Source of the DNA: Bacillus sp. S3
GTDB lineage: Bacteria > Bacillota > Bacilli > Bacillales > Cytobacillaceae
Direction of reading: 5' to 3'
DNA: 64,000 nt
Assembly: GCF_005154805.1 (NCBI RefSeq)
Contig: NZ_CP039727.1
Coordinates: forward strand, 4,151,501 to 4,215,500
Below the pieces are notes generated by a model, which saw nothing but the letters and a program-made list of their open reading frames with translations, did not search any database and was not told the origin of the DNA. Shown here one piece after another: positions 46,675-54,431 of the stretch. Positions within the stretch are counted from its first letter, which is position 1, and each line of letters opens with the position of its first letter. The position numbers were made by a program, and so were the translations under genes.

Positions 46675-47274
46675 CTAATTTGATCTATTTACGTTTTTTC
46701 CCTTTAAATACTTCATTAAAACATATAGAAAAAATAGAACTAAAAAGACGATGCCTAAATAAGGAACATGGTTTGGATTAATACGGAATATCCTTCCAGT
46801 AAAATATCCTGCCAAAATAAAGGGGACTGTCCACAGCAGTGTACCCAGCAGGGAAAAAAGGGAAAATCTCGTGAATGGAATGTGTACAATTCCGGCAAAG
46901 TATGGGCTAATTTGCCTGATCCCGGGAAGATAAAAACCAAACACGATGCTTTTACCGACGTTTTTCATATATTTACTGCTTACTTTTTCCAAGCGCTCAT
47001 CGGTAATTCCTACATATTTGCCGTATTTTTTGATAAAAGGGGACCCTGCGTAACGTCCGCAAACATAGGCTGTCAACATGCCCGTAAACGCCCCGAGAAC
47101 GGAAGATACCATGACCAATTCTAACGAGAGCTTATGATGAATACACAGTACTCCGACAAGAAAGAGCAGCGATTCTTCTGGAGCAGGAATGCCGACAACA
47201 CCAAAGAATAAAAAAAGAAAAATGACTAGATACCCATATATATGAATATAATTTACGATTGTCTCTACGTTCAT
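46675..47274 (-). CDS. DedA family membrane protein
   Basis: 199 residues. VTT-domain features: VGIPAPEESLLFLVG near the N-terminus, GAFTGMLTAYVCGRYAGSP, and FYLPGIRQISPYFAGIVHIPF with the conserved Arg. Four to five membrane segments. Homologues such as UptA recycle undecaprenyl phosphate; others act in phospholipid scrambling. It follows the deacetylase by 7 bp and so is likely cotranscribed with it. Confidence 0.9.
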   Translation of the reverse strand: MNVETIVNYIHIYGYLVIFLFLFFGVVGIPAPEESLLFLVGVLCIHHKLSLELVMVSSVLGAFTGMLTAYVCGRYAGSPFIKKYGKYVGITDERLEKVSSKYMKNVGKSIVFGFYLPGIRQISPYFAGIVHIPFTRFSLFSLLGTLLWTVPFILAGYFTGRIFRINPNHVPYLGIVFLVLFFLYVLMKYLKGKNVNRSN

Positions 47275-47281
47275 GGTGCCC

Positions 47282-47980
47282 TCATATCTCTTTTAGATTG
47301 ATAAATTTTGTTCCCTTATTTTTGTTTTCCTGTAAATAGATTTCTAAGCATTTCAGCATATAGCTTGGAGCTTCCTTATCCGCACCCAGCGTTTCACCGC
47401 AGTCATGGAGCAATAGAATCGAACCAGGTTCTGTAGCGGTCCGTAATTCCTCAAGCAGTCCATTCTTACCTTTTGCAACTTTCCAATCCCCAAAAATGTG
47501 TGACCAGATGATTACTTTATATCGCTTACTCAAACAAAGACTAAAGAGATTGAAATGCCCCCATGGCGGCCGGTAAAAGGTAACCTTTTCCCCCGTGCAT
47601 TCCCTGATGGCCTGTTCTGTCATTTGAAGCTGTTTTTTAAATCGAGATGGTGAGAGAATCCAGCTAGAAATATGTTCAAAATGATGAATGCCAATCGTAT
47701 GTCCCTCCTGGCTCATCCGTTTTATGATAGCTGGATAGGATTTTACCTTACTGCCGACGACAAAAAATGCCGCCTTCACATCATATTTTTTCAACAGATC
47801 AAGCAATTGCGGTGTATATTCGGGATTGGGACCGTCATCAAATGTTAAGGCGACGCCGCCAACAGTTGTTCTTTTGGTAATACCCCAACTGAAAACACGA
47901 ATCATTACTGTTGGCAATACAGCATAAACAAGAAATAGACTAAGTAAAAGAATGAAACTAACAATGATGATTTTGATCAC
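47282..47980 (-). CDS. Polysaccharide deacetylase (NodB domain), membrane-anchored
   Basis: 232 residues. One N-terminal membrane anchor (IIIVSFILLLSLFLVYAVLP) and a NodB domain: motif 1 TFDDGPNPE with the catalytic and metal Asp, motif 2 HTIGIHHFEH, motif 3 RPPWG and motif 5 LLLHDCG. It would remove acetyl groups from an extracellular glycan such as peptidoglycan or a wall polymer. The start overlaps the kinase stop by 4 bp, so expression is coupled to the two-component system. Confidence 0.9.
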   Translation of the reverse strand: MIKIIIVSFILLLSLFLVYAVLPTVMIRVFSWGITKRTTVGGVALTFDDGPNPEYTPQLLDLLKKYDVKAAFFVVGSKVKSYPAIIKRMSQEGHTIGIHHFEHISSWILSPSRFKKQLQMTEQAIRECTGEKVTFYRPPWGHFNLFSLCLSKRYKVIIWSHIFGDWKVAKGKNGLLEELRTATEPGSILLLHDCGETLGADKEAPSYMLKCLEIYLQENKNKGTKFINLKEI

Positions 47981-49356
47981 TCAAAGATCAGTTCCTTTCT
48001 CTTCGGTAAGTACAATTCCACTTCAGTCCCGACTCCCTCCGTACTTCTTACTTTAATTTCCCCGTGATGCTGTTTAATAATATTTTTGGCAATCGACAGC
48101 CCCAGTCCTGTTCCCCCTGTCTCCCGGCTCCTTGCCTTGTCCACCCGGTAAAAACGTTCAAAGATATTGTCGATTTCGGACTCAGGTATACCAATCCCGT
48201 AATCTTTCACCCTTATGACCTTATATGATTCCTTTTCCTCCAGATACACATCGATTTTCTCTGAACTGTATTTAATGGCGTTGTCCATTAAAATGATGAT
48301 GGCCTGTTTTAGCTTTAACTCATCAGCCATAACGGTCATTGCATGTTCCGGTAAATGGAGGTCAATTTCCCTCTTATAAGCACTTTTCAACTGTTTACGG
48401 ATATTCTCGCACAAGGCCGCTACATTGATTGGTTTTGTTTCTAACAAATTACCGGATTCTGTATCGGCTAAATCAAGAAACCGTTCTGTCATTCTTTGGA
48501 TTCTCGTGGCCTCTGAATGAATTGATTCAATGGCATCATGGGCAACCTCTTCGTTTCGGATCCCCCGTCTTAGCAAAAGATCGGCATAACTTTTGATCAC
48601 TGTAAGCGGGGTCTTTAACTCATGAGACGCGTCTGAGATAAATTGCTTCTGTTTTTCCAGGTTTGACTCCAATCTTTCTATCATTCGATTAAAGGTCACC
48701 GCTAATTTTTGCAATTCATCCTTTGTTTCATGCTGGATGACAATTTTCTTCGGGATCCCGCTTTGTTCAATGTCCTCCATCGTATTAATCATATTTGAAA
48801 TCGGCTTCATAATCAGATTGGACAGCCACCTGCCGCCAAGCAGTGATAATAACGCTCCTAAAAACGTACAAAACCCCAGAATAGAAAGTAATAAATCCTT
48901 ACCTAATTCCAATCCCTTTAACTTCTCTCCAAACTCAATCGTGCCGGTAACCTGCCCATCCGCTTGGATTGGAACCCTGACAATGGCAATTTGTTCTTCT
49001 TGATTTTTTAGTCTAATCGTACTCCTCATCGTCCCTTTTTCACTGGCAAATTGCGGTTTTATTTTTGCAGCCAAGTTCGGATCATTTGTTACTTGATGGA
49101 CAATTTTTCCATCTGGTTGAATGATTCTAATAAACGAATGAGGTGTTAAATATGGGGTTAATTTTGCTTTAGTAACTGCAGGAGTACCTTCCTGATTTAG
49201 CTCCTTTCTCAATTGACCCGCCTTTTGAAAAAGGGCATTATCCTCCATATTGACGGTAATTTTCATAAATGAAAAAAAGACCACTGCGTTTACGGCAAGT
49301 AACACGACTAGGATCCATGCGGTTGTGATTAGATTAATCTTGGTCGTAATCTTCAT
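47977..49356 (-). CDS. HAMP-domain sensor histidine kinase (YkoH-like)
   Basis: 459 residues. Two membrane helices (TAWILVVLLAVNAVVFFSFM and LLLSILGFCTFLGALLSLLGG) flank an extracytoplasmic sensor of about 130 residues, followed by HAMP, HisKA (ISDASHELKTPLTVIKSYADLL, phospho-His in SHELKTP) and HATPase_c (GIGIPESE, TGGTGLGLSIAK). The order and size resemble YkoH of B. subtilis, but this is not proof of orthology. It pairs with the OmpR-type regulator 4 bp upstream. Confidence 0.93.
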   Translation of the reverse strand: MKITTKINLITTAWILVVLLAVNAVVFFSFMKITVNMEDNALFQKAGQLRKELNQEGTPAVTKAKLTPYLTPHSFIRIIQPDGKIVHQVTNDPNLAAKIKPQFASEKGTMRSTIRLKNQEEQIAIVRVPIQADGQVTGTIEFGEKLKGLELGKDLLLSILGFCTFLGALLSLLGGRWLSNLIMKPISNMINTMEDIEQSGIPKKIVIQHETKDELQKLAVTFNRMIERLESNLEKQKQFISDASHELKTPLTVIKSYADLLLRRGIRNEEVAHDAIESIHSEATRIQRMTERFLDLADTESGNLLETKPINVAALCENIRKQLKSAYKREIDLHLPEHAMTVMADELKLKQAIIILMDNAIKYSSEKIDVYLEEKESYKVIRVKDYGIGIPESEIDNIFERFYRVDKARSRETGGTGLGLSIAKNIIKQHHGEIKVRSTEGVGTEVELYLPKRKELIFE

Positions 49357-49360
49357 TTGC

Positions 49361-50062
49361 TTACTTCTCCCTTATTGTGTATCCAATTCCCCTGATTGTC
49401 TGAATAATAGTGGGGTCAGAAAAGCCTTCTTCGATTTTCTTTCGTAAATGTCTGATAAACACATCGATGACATTTGTTTCCCCTTCATATTCATAGCCCC
49501 ACACATGAAGAATGATATTTTCCCGGGTGACAATTTTATTTTTATTAGTAAGCAAATAAGCTAACAAATCAAACTCTTTGGGAGTTAGCGTAATCGATAC
49601 CTCTCCGCGGATTACCTCTCTCGTATCAAGATTTACAGTTAAATCCCTTATGGAAAGTACGGTTTCCTCGGCTTGCGCAGCCTTAGCAGCAATGGAATTC
49701 TGCCGAAGACAGGAACGAATTCTTGCTAATACTTCCTCTAATTCAAAGGGCTTCGTAATATAATCATTTGCTCCCTGATCAAGTCCGGTTACTTTATCCA
49801 TCGTCATGTTCCTAGCAGTCAGCAGAATGACAGGCAGCATGTTGTTTTCAACTCGTATTTTTCTTAAAACCTCAATCCCGTTCATTTCAGGCAGCATGAC
49901 ATCCAATAGGATTAAATCCAATTGATCGTTCAAGGCGGCTTGCAATCCCGCCTTTCCGTCATAGGCAATCACCACTTCATAGCCTTCAAACTCCAGTTCA
50001 ATCTTTAATATTTTGGCAATCTGTTTTTCATCCTCAACAACCAAAATTCGCTTTTTCATCAT
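49361..50062 (-). CDS. OmpR/PhoB-type response regulator (YkoG-like)
   Basis: 233 residues. Receiver domain with VEDE, LILLDVMLPEMNG (phospho-Asp) and YITKPF; C-terminal winged helix (LTPKEFDLLAYLLTNKNKIV, DVFIRHLRKKI, TIRGIGYTI). It is the first gene of the regulator-kinase-deacetylase-DedA transcript and presumably controls this envelope operon, perhaps also the glycosyltransferase and DedA-PAP2 genes after the terminator. Confidence 0.94.
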   Translation of the reverse strand: MMKKRILVVEDEKQIAKILKIELEFEGYEVVIAYDGKAGLQAALNDQLDLILLDVMLPEMNGIEVLRKIRVENNMLPVILLTARNMTMDKVTGLDQGANDYITKPFELEEVLARIRSCLRQNSIAAKAAQAEETVLSIRDLTVNLDTREVIRGEVSITLTPKEFDLLAYLLTNKNKIVTRENIILHVWGYEYEGETNVIDVFIRHLRKKIEEGFSDPTIIQTIRGIGYTIREK

Positions 50063-50185
50063 AAGCCCTCCTCTTTAACGATGATCCTCAGGCGGCAAAT
50101 CTAAATAGTTTGTTCGTGTAAAAGCCACATCTACAATGTAGCACTATTTTCCCCTAGCTTTCATATTTTCATGGATTTTTAATCT

Positions 50186-50848
50186 TTAATGTACACAGCG
50201 CTTCAAAAGCCCAAAATTGCACCAGATAAAACAAAACTCCTTCTTTCTACTACAGAAGGAGTGCAAAGGGTGTCGGGCACCATTTGTTAAATTTTGTAAA
50301 GTGTGTTTTCGAATTGCAAGGGATAGGTCAGCGAGGAAGTATAGTCCTGTTGCTGCCCAGCCCCATATCCAATAGGGTTCTATGGGTTCATACAAAGCGG
50401 CGATTGCCGGATGAATCCATTTTACACATGCGAGGGATAGGAATACCCAGCAGATGGAGAAAGGCAGACATATATGCCCGTGAAGCTGCAAGGGGGTGTC
50501 GGAATAATCCCACCATTGTTTATGGAAACATTTCTGGAGCAATGCCCCGCTTACATATTCGACTAGTGTTGGAATAAAAAGGCATAAGAGAATCACCATC
50601 ACCCAATTAGTTCCAGGGGTAATCAAATAAACCAAGAGAACCGGGGCAAAACCGTACATCGGTTTAAAGGGGCCGAATAAAAAGTTTTCCTTAAAAAACT
50701 CACGCTTTGTGAAGAAGCTATAGCTATTTTCCAGCAGCCAGCCAATGAACGAATACACTGTGAAATAAAACATGATGGCCGCCGCACCTTCAATAGTCGT
50801 AATTTCCTGGGTTTGATACGTAATGCCTTGCAACAAGCTTAAAATCAT
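50186..50848 (-). CDS. CmpB-type (putative ABC transporter type IV) membrane protein with an abnormal C-terminal extension
   Basis: 220 residues as read. The first about 185 residues have four to five membrane helices (FYFTVYSFIGWLLENSYSFF, VMVILLCLFIPTLVEYVSG, CWVFLSLACVKW) and match PF06541-type proteins. The C-terminal tail RHPLHSFCSRKKEFCFIWCN and beyond looks like translated intergenic DNA. It passes through a mutated GGTGCCCGACACC repeat (50269-50281) and a terminator (50225-50262). With the usual TGA in that repeat the gene would end at 50273, giving 191 residues. Function unknown. Confidence 0.78.
   Translation of the reverse strand: MILSLLQGITYQTQEITTIEGAAAIMFYFTVYSFIGWLLENSYSFFTKREFFKENFLFGPFKPMYGFAPVLLVYLITPGTNWVMVILLCLFIPTLVEYVSGALLQKCFHKQWWDYSDTPLQLHGHICLPFSICWVFLSLACVKWIHPAIAALYEPIEPYWIWGWAATGLYFLADLSLAIRKHTLQNLTNGARHPLHSFCSRKKEFCFIWCNFGLLKRCVH
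50225..50262 (-). terminator. Terminator inside the extended CmpB-type reading frame
   Basis: ACTCCTTCT-GTAGTAGAA-AGAAGGAGT then TTTGTTTT on the minus strand; a 9-bp perfect stem. It lies upstream of the present stop codon at 50186, which implies that the original stop was earlier. Confidence 0.85.
50269..50281. repeat. Variant repeat copy GGTGTCGGGCACC
   Basis: One base differs from the other six copies (minus strand GGTGCCCGACACC instead of GGTGCCTGACACC). The change turns TGA into CGA in the frame of the CmpB-type gene. Confidence 0.85.
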
Positions 50849-50946
50849 CGCTTAACCGCCTTTCACAAATGTAAAATTTCCCACTTTATGTTTCACTTTT
50901 GTCCTTCTAAATATTCGTATTAATGGATATCTTATACACATTTTAA

Positions 50947-50997
50947 TCAACACTCTGTTGAACATCACGTCGAAACCTTGTTATTATTTTGATAACA
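50947..50997. promoter_or_regulatory. Operator region of the tetR-type gene
   Basis: TCAACA-CTC-TGTTGA (50947-50961) is a perfect 6-bp-arm inverted repeat, and TGTTAT-N7-ATAACA (50979-50997) is a second one. The first recurs with one change in the promoter of the ABC genes (51774-51788), suggesting control of both by the TetR protein. Confidence 0.55.
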
Positions 50998-51043
50998 GGA
51001 TGATCAATAATCCATCACTGCTGAGATATTAGGAGGGATACAT

Positions 51044-51649
51044 GTGTCCGAAAATGTAATCGACAAACGGGTAATCCGAACAAAAAGGATGATTCGTGAC
51101 GCACTCACAGAGATTATGGAGGAAAGGGGCTTCGAAGGGGTTACTGTCCGCAATTTAACTGAAAAAGCTCAAATTAACCGTGGAACCTTCTATTTGCATT
51201 ATCGGGATAAATACGATTTGCTAGAGCAGAGTGAAGAGGAGATTCTAACCGGCATCAATAAGATTGTTAACGAAATTAATCCAATGGATGCTGTTAACTA
51301 TACAAGTCATGATGAACCATTTCCCATACTTATTAAATTGTTTGAATGTTTCGAAGAACATTCCTATTTTTTGAAAGTTATCCTAGGTCCCAAAGGGGAC
51401 GCTTCATTTCAAATGAGGCTGAAAGAATTGATTAAACATACCTTTTTAGAAAAAGTAGCAGATGAAATTAATACAGAAGATATGCTGGTTCCAATGGATT
51501 TTTTAATTTCCTATGTCAGCGCAGCGCATCTTGGTGTTATTCAACATTGGCTGCAAGGCGGTATGGTAAAATCGCCTCGAGAAATGACCTTAATACTTGC
51601 GAAAATGACCCTATTAGGACCTGGATATGTAGCAGGGTTAAAAAAATAA
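51044..51649 (+). CDS. TetR family transcriptional regulator
   Basis: 201 residues from GTG 51044 behind AGGAGGG (the overlapping ATG two bases earlier is out of frame). The N-terminal helix-turn-helix is IMEERGFEGVTVRNLTEKAQ followed by INRGTFYLHYRDKYDLL, the TetR recognition helix region. The C-terminal ligand-binding domain resembles TetR_C_7-type regulators. It sits upstream of, and in line with, an ABC-2 exporter pair with shared operator-like repeats, so local repression of the exporter is likely. Confidence 0.92.
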   Translation: MSENVIDKRVIRTKRMIRDALTEIMEERGFEGVTVRNLTEKAQINRGTFYLHYRDKYDLLEQSEEEILTGINKIVNEINPMDAVNYTSHDEPFPILIKLFECFEEHSYFLKVILGPKGDASFQMRLKELIKHTFLEKVADEINTEDMLVPMDFLISYVSAAHLGVIQHWLQGGMVKSPREMTLILAKMTLLGPGYVAGLKK

Positions 51650-51699
51650 AATGGATGCGGTGAGGTCATTCAACACATTCTATTTTGTTGCACGGAGAA

Positions 51700-51788
51700 A
51701 CAATGAACACTTTTTACTATATTGTTCATTGTAATTCATCGCGGACCATCTTAATATTATCGTATAGAGATGGTCAACACGCTGTTCA
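51700..51788 (+). promoter_or_regulatory. Inverted repeats in the promoter region of the ABC-2 exporter
   Basis: Three elements: ACAATGAACA...TGTTCATTGT (51700-51732, 10-bp perfect arms), GACCATCT...AGATGGTC (51744-51775, 8-bp arms), and TCAACA-CGC-TGTTCA (51774-51788), which copies the operator upstream of tetR with one mismatch. No T run follows the first stem, so it is not a clear terminator. Confidence 0.6.
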
Positions 51789-51818
51789 TTAACGGCACGA
51801 ATTAGAGGGGGTTTTCAA

Positions 51819-52544
51819 ATGAATCCAACCATTCAGGTGGTGGAAGTCAATAAAAGCTTTGGGAAAAAACCCGTTTTGAATGAAGTAAACCTAACCATAC
51901 CGAAAGGCCAATTATTCGGGTTAATTGGGCCTTCTGGCGCCGGTAAAACGACGCTTGTCAAAATGATTGTCGGCATGGAAAAAACGGATACTGGTACGAT
52001 TCATGTGTTGGATCAAAAGATGCCGAATCTAGGCTTGCTGCAGGAAATCGGCTATATGGCGCAATCCGATGCCTTGTACGTGGAGTTAACCGGGGAAGAA
52101 AATCTGAAGTTTTTTGCATCTCTTTATAGGTTAAGTAAAAGTGAACAGAAAAAGCGGATTGCTTACGTAGCCAGTTTAGTAAACCTGACGGACGACTTAA
52201 AGAAACGCGTATCTGCCTACTCTGGGGGTATGAAACGGCGCTTATCCCTGGCGATTGCCCTCATTCAAGACCCAAAGGTGCTAATTTTAGATGAGCCCAC
52301 CGTCGGAATCGATCCGGAATTAAAACTGTCCATCTGGAAAGAGTTTTTACGACTAAAAACAGAAGAAGAAAAAACGATTATTGTGACCACACACGTCATG
52401 GATGAAGCGGTGAAATGTGACCACGTCGCGATGGTTCGCGATGGCCGTATATTAACTAGCGGGTCTCCGCAGGAATTAAAGACGCTTTACGAGACTGACA
52501 ATTTTGATGAGGTATTTTTAAAGGCAGGGGTGAAGCAGGGATGA
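51819..52544 (+). CDS. ABC-2 type exporter ATPase
   Basis: 241 residues. Walker A GPSGAGKTT, Q-loop GYMAQSDALY, signature YSGGMKRR, Walker B VLILDEPTVGIDP and H-loop TTHVMDEA are intact. It is the cytoplasmic ATPase for the permease encoded next, which it overlaps by 4 bp. The close relatives are drug or peptide exporters of the YhcG/LinearmycinR type. Substrate unknown. Confidence 0.94.
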   Translation: MNPTIQVVEVNKSFGKKPVLNEVNLTIPKGQLFGLIGPSGAGKTTLVKMIVGMEKTDTGTIHVLDQKMPNLGLLQEIGYMAQSDALYVELTGEENLKFFASLYRLSKSEQKKRIAYVASLVNLTDDLKKRVSAYSGGMKRRLSLAIALIQDPKVLILDEPTVGIDPELKLSIWKEFLRLKTEEEKTIIVTTHVMDEAVKCDHVAMVRDGRILTSGSPQELKTLYETDNFDEVFLKAGVKQG

Positions 52545-53596
52545 GAACGACAGCGTTAATCAAAAGAATTATTCAGCAAATGCTTCGTGATAAAAGAACC
52601 CTGGCGTTAATGTTTATAGCACCGCTATTGATTCTGACCCTGATGTACTTTTTGTTTAATGGTAATACCGTTACACCGAAATTAGGTGTCGCGGGCGTTG
52701 ATTCCAATCTCGTAAAAGCCTTTGAAGATGCAGATATAAAGATTAAAGAATATGAGAGTGTAACGAAAAGTACCGTGGTAAATGATGATCTAAATGGGCT
52801 GCTGCAACAGGAAAATGGACAAATGACATTAACACTTCAGAATGATGACCCAAGTTCTGCAAAGGGCTTGCAAGCGAAAGTTAACCAAACAGTTTCAGCT
52901 CTGGCACAATCGAAACTCATCCAGCAAAATCCGGCATTGGCAGGCATGTTGCCTAAAAAGATTGAAACAAACTATGTGTATGGAAATAAGGATACGGTGT
53001 TTTTTGATGTATTAAGCCCTATTTTAGTAGGTTTCTTCGTCTTCTTCTTTGTTTTTATCATTTCAGGAATTGGATTATTACGCGAACGGACGACGGGAAC
53101 ATTGGAGCGATTACTATCAACCCCGATTCGCAGAGGGGAAATTGTCACGGCCTATTTGGCCGGCTATGGCCTATTTGCGGTTATTCAAACGGTGATTGTC
53201 GTTTTTTATGCTATTAATGTTTTAGATATTGTTTTAGTTGGTTCGATATGGAATGTCCTTTTGATCAATCTGCTATTAGCACTGGTTGCCTTATCATTAG
53301 GAATATTGTTATCAACATTTGCAGCTTCCGAATTTCAAATGATGCAATTTATCCCAATTGCAGTCATTCCCCAAATATTTTTTGCCGGAATCTTCCCGCT
53401 TGAAGGGATGGCCAATTGGCTGCAGGTAGTTGCGAAGGTGTTCCCAATGTATTATGCAGGGGACGCACTAAAGGGCGTTATGTATAAAGGAGAAAGCTTT
53501 AGTCAGATCAGCGGCGACCTGTTGGCATTAGTCATTTTCGCTGCCATATTCATCGTGCTGAATATTCTCTCTATGAAAAAATATCGCACTTTATAA
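52541..53596 (+). CDS. ABC-2 type exporter permease
   Basis: 351 residues. One N-terminal helix (TLALMFIAPLLILTLMYFLF), an extracytoplasmic domain of about 130 residues, then five to six helices with the ABC-2 signature GTLERLLSTPIRRGEIVTAY. The architecture fits ABC2_membrane_3/YhgE-like multidrug or lantibiotic-resistance permeases. It is coupled to the ATPase gene and followed by a terminator. Confidence 0.93.
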   Translation: MRTTALIKRIIQQMLRDKRTLALMFIAPLLILTLMYFLFNGNTVTPKLGVAGVDSNLVKAFEDADIKIKEYESVTKSTVVNDDLNGLLQQENGQMTLTLQNDDPSSAKGLQAKVNQTVSALAQSKLIQQNPALAGMLPKKIETNYVYGNKDTVFFDVLSPILVGFFVFFFVFIISGIGLLRERTTGTLERLLSTPIRRGEIVTAYLAGYGLFAVIQTVIVVFYAINVLDIVLVGSIWNVLLINLLLALVALSLGILLSTFAASEFQMMQFIPIAVIPQIFFAGIFPLEGMANWLQVVAKVFPMYYAGDALKGVMYKGESFSQISGDLLALVIFAAIFIVLNILSMKKYRTL

Positions 53597-53599
53597 AAT

Positions 53600-53640
53600 G
53601 AAGAGGGAATGCAGGTAAGCATTCCCTCTTTCATTATTTT
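53600..53640. terminator. Bidirectional terminator between convergent genes
   Basis: GAGGGAATGC-AGGTAA-GCATTCCCTC stem with T-rich sequence on the plus strand and ATAAAGTGC on the other; it separates the ABC permease and the FMN reductase. Confidence 0.88.
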
Positions 53641-54232
53641 ATCGAATTGTTTTTAATGCTCCGCTCCATGTCACTACTTCGTCAAGCATTGCATTTACAT
53701 TTGTTAGATGCAATTCAGCTGGTTTGAAGTCACTTCCGTTTTCAAAATCTGTAAATAAAGATAATGTTGGATGTGTGCGGACGTCAGCAACCTTTAATTC
53801 ACCTAGGATTCCACGTAAATGTTCGGCTGCACGGGCACCACCTGTTGAACCATAGCTTACAATACCAGCAGCTTTGTCATTCCAAGCTTCACGAGCAAAA
53901 TCAAGAGCATTTTTTAATGCGCCAGTGATACTGTGGTTGTACTCTTGAACAACGAATACGAAACCATCTAAGTTAGCAAGTTTTTCGTTCCATTTGGCGA
54001 TTCCTGGTTCTGTACCATCAGTTGTACCTAAGAATGGTAAGTTGTAGTCTGCAATATCAACGATTTCGTAATTTGCGTCACCACGTTTGTCAGCAATTCC
54101 TTTTACCCATTCTCCTACTTGTGGACTTACTCTTCCTTGACGTGTGCTTCCTAAAATAATTCCAATGTTTAATTTTGTCATTTTTGTTTCCTCCTCATGT
54201 GTTTTTCCAAATAATTTATCTATTAAACCCAT
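53639..54232 (-). CDS. NADPH-dependent FMN reductase / flavodoxin-like quinone reductase
   Basis: About 197 residues from MGLIDKLFGKTHEEETK, or 180 from MTKLNIGIILGSTRQGR at 54181. Both starts have a site (AAGGTGGTG and GAGGAGG), so two products are possible. The flavin-phosphate loop GSTRQGR and the PFLGTTDG and VQEYNHSITGALKNALDF segments define the NADPH-dependent FMN/azobenzene reductase fold. It probably reduces flavin, quinones or azo compounds. A 20-bp palindrome upstream suggests control by a MarR-type repressor, as for other quinone-stress genes. Confidence 0.88.
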   Translation of the reverse strand: MGLIDKLFGKTHEEETKMTKLNIGIILGSTRQGRVSPQVGEWVKGIADKRGDANYEIVDIADYNLPFLGTTDGTEPGIAKWNEKLANLDGFVFVVQEYNHSITGALKNALDFAREAWNDKAAGIVSYGSTGGARAAEHLRGILGELKVADVRTHPTLSLFTDFENGSDFKPAELHLTNVNAMLDEVVTWSGALKTIR

Positions 54233-54272
54233 TACAAACACCACCTTATTTAATTCCTAATTCAGATATTAT

Positions 54273-54328
54273 GAATTAAAATATTTTAATTCCGAGATAA
54301 TAATATAATATAGCTCCACCTTTGTCAA
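54273..54328 (-). promoter_or_regulatory. FMN reductase promoter with a 20-bp perfect palindrome
   Basis: The minus strand has TTGACA, a 17-bp spacer and TATTAT, followed by GAATTAAAATATTTTAATTC (54292-54273), a perfect 20-bp palindrome in the 5' leader. The position suggests a MarR/DUF24-type operator. Confidence 0.6.
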
Positions 54329-54370
54329 CCATATTAAACTTTTCGTACTCAACTAGCCGAATCTCCCCAA

Positions 54371-54406
54371 TAAAAAAACCACAAAGCCAATTTTGACTTA
54401 GTGGTT
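54371..54406 (-). terminator. minJ terminator
   Basis: AACCAC-TAAG(T)CAA-AA-TTGGCTTT-GTGGTT stem then TTTTTTT on the minus strand. Confidence 0.85.
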
Positions 54407-54417
54407 ATCTTAAAAAG

Positions 54418-54430
54418 GGTGTCAGGCACC
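54418..54430. repeat. GGTGTCAGGCACC repeat copy next to the minJ stop
   Basis: The copy starts one base after the minJ stop codon (54432-54434) and precedes the terminator. Confidence 0.88.
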
Positions 54431-54431
54431 A

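Noticed and set aside
51700..51732. Terminator of the tetR-type gene
   Set aside because: The stem is perfect, but its loop is 13 nt and no T run follows; an operator role was judged equally or more likely.
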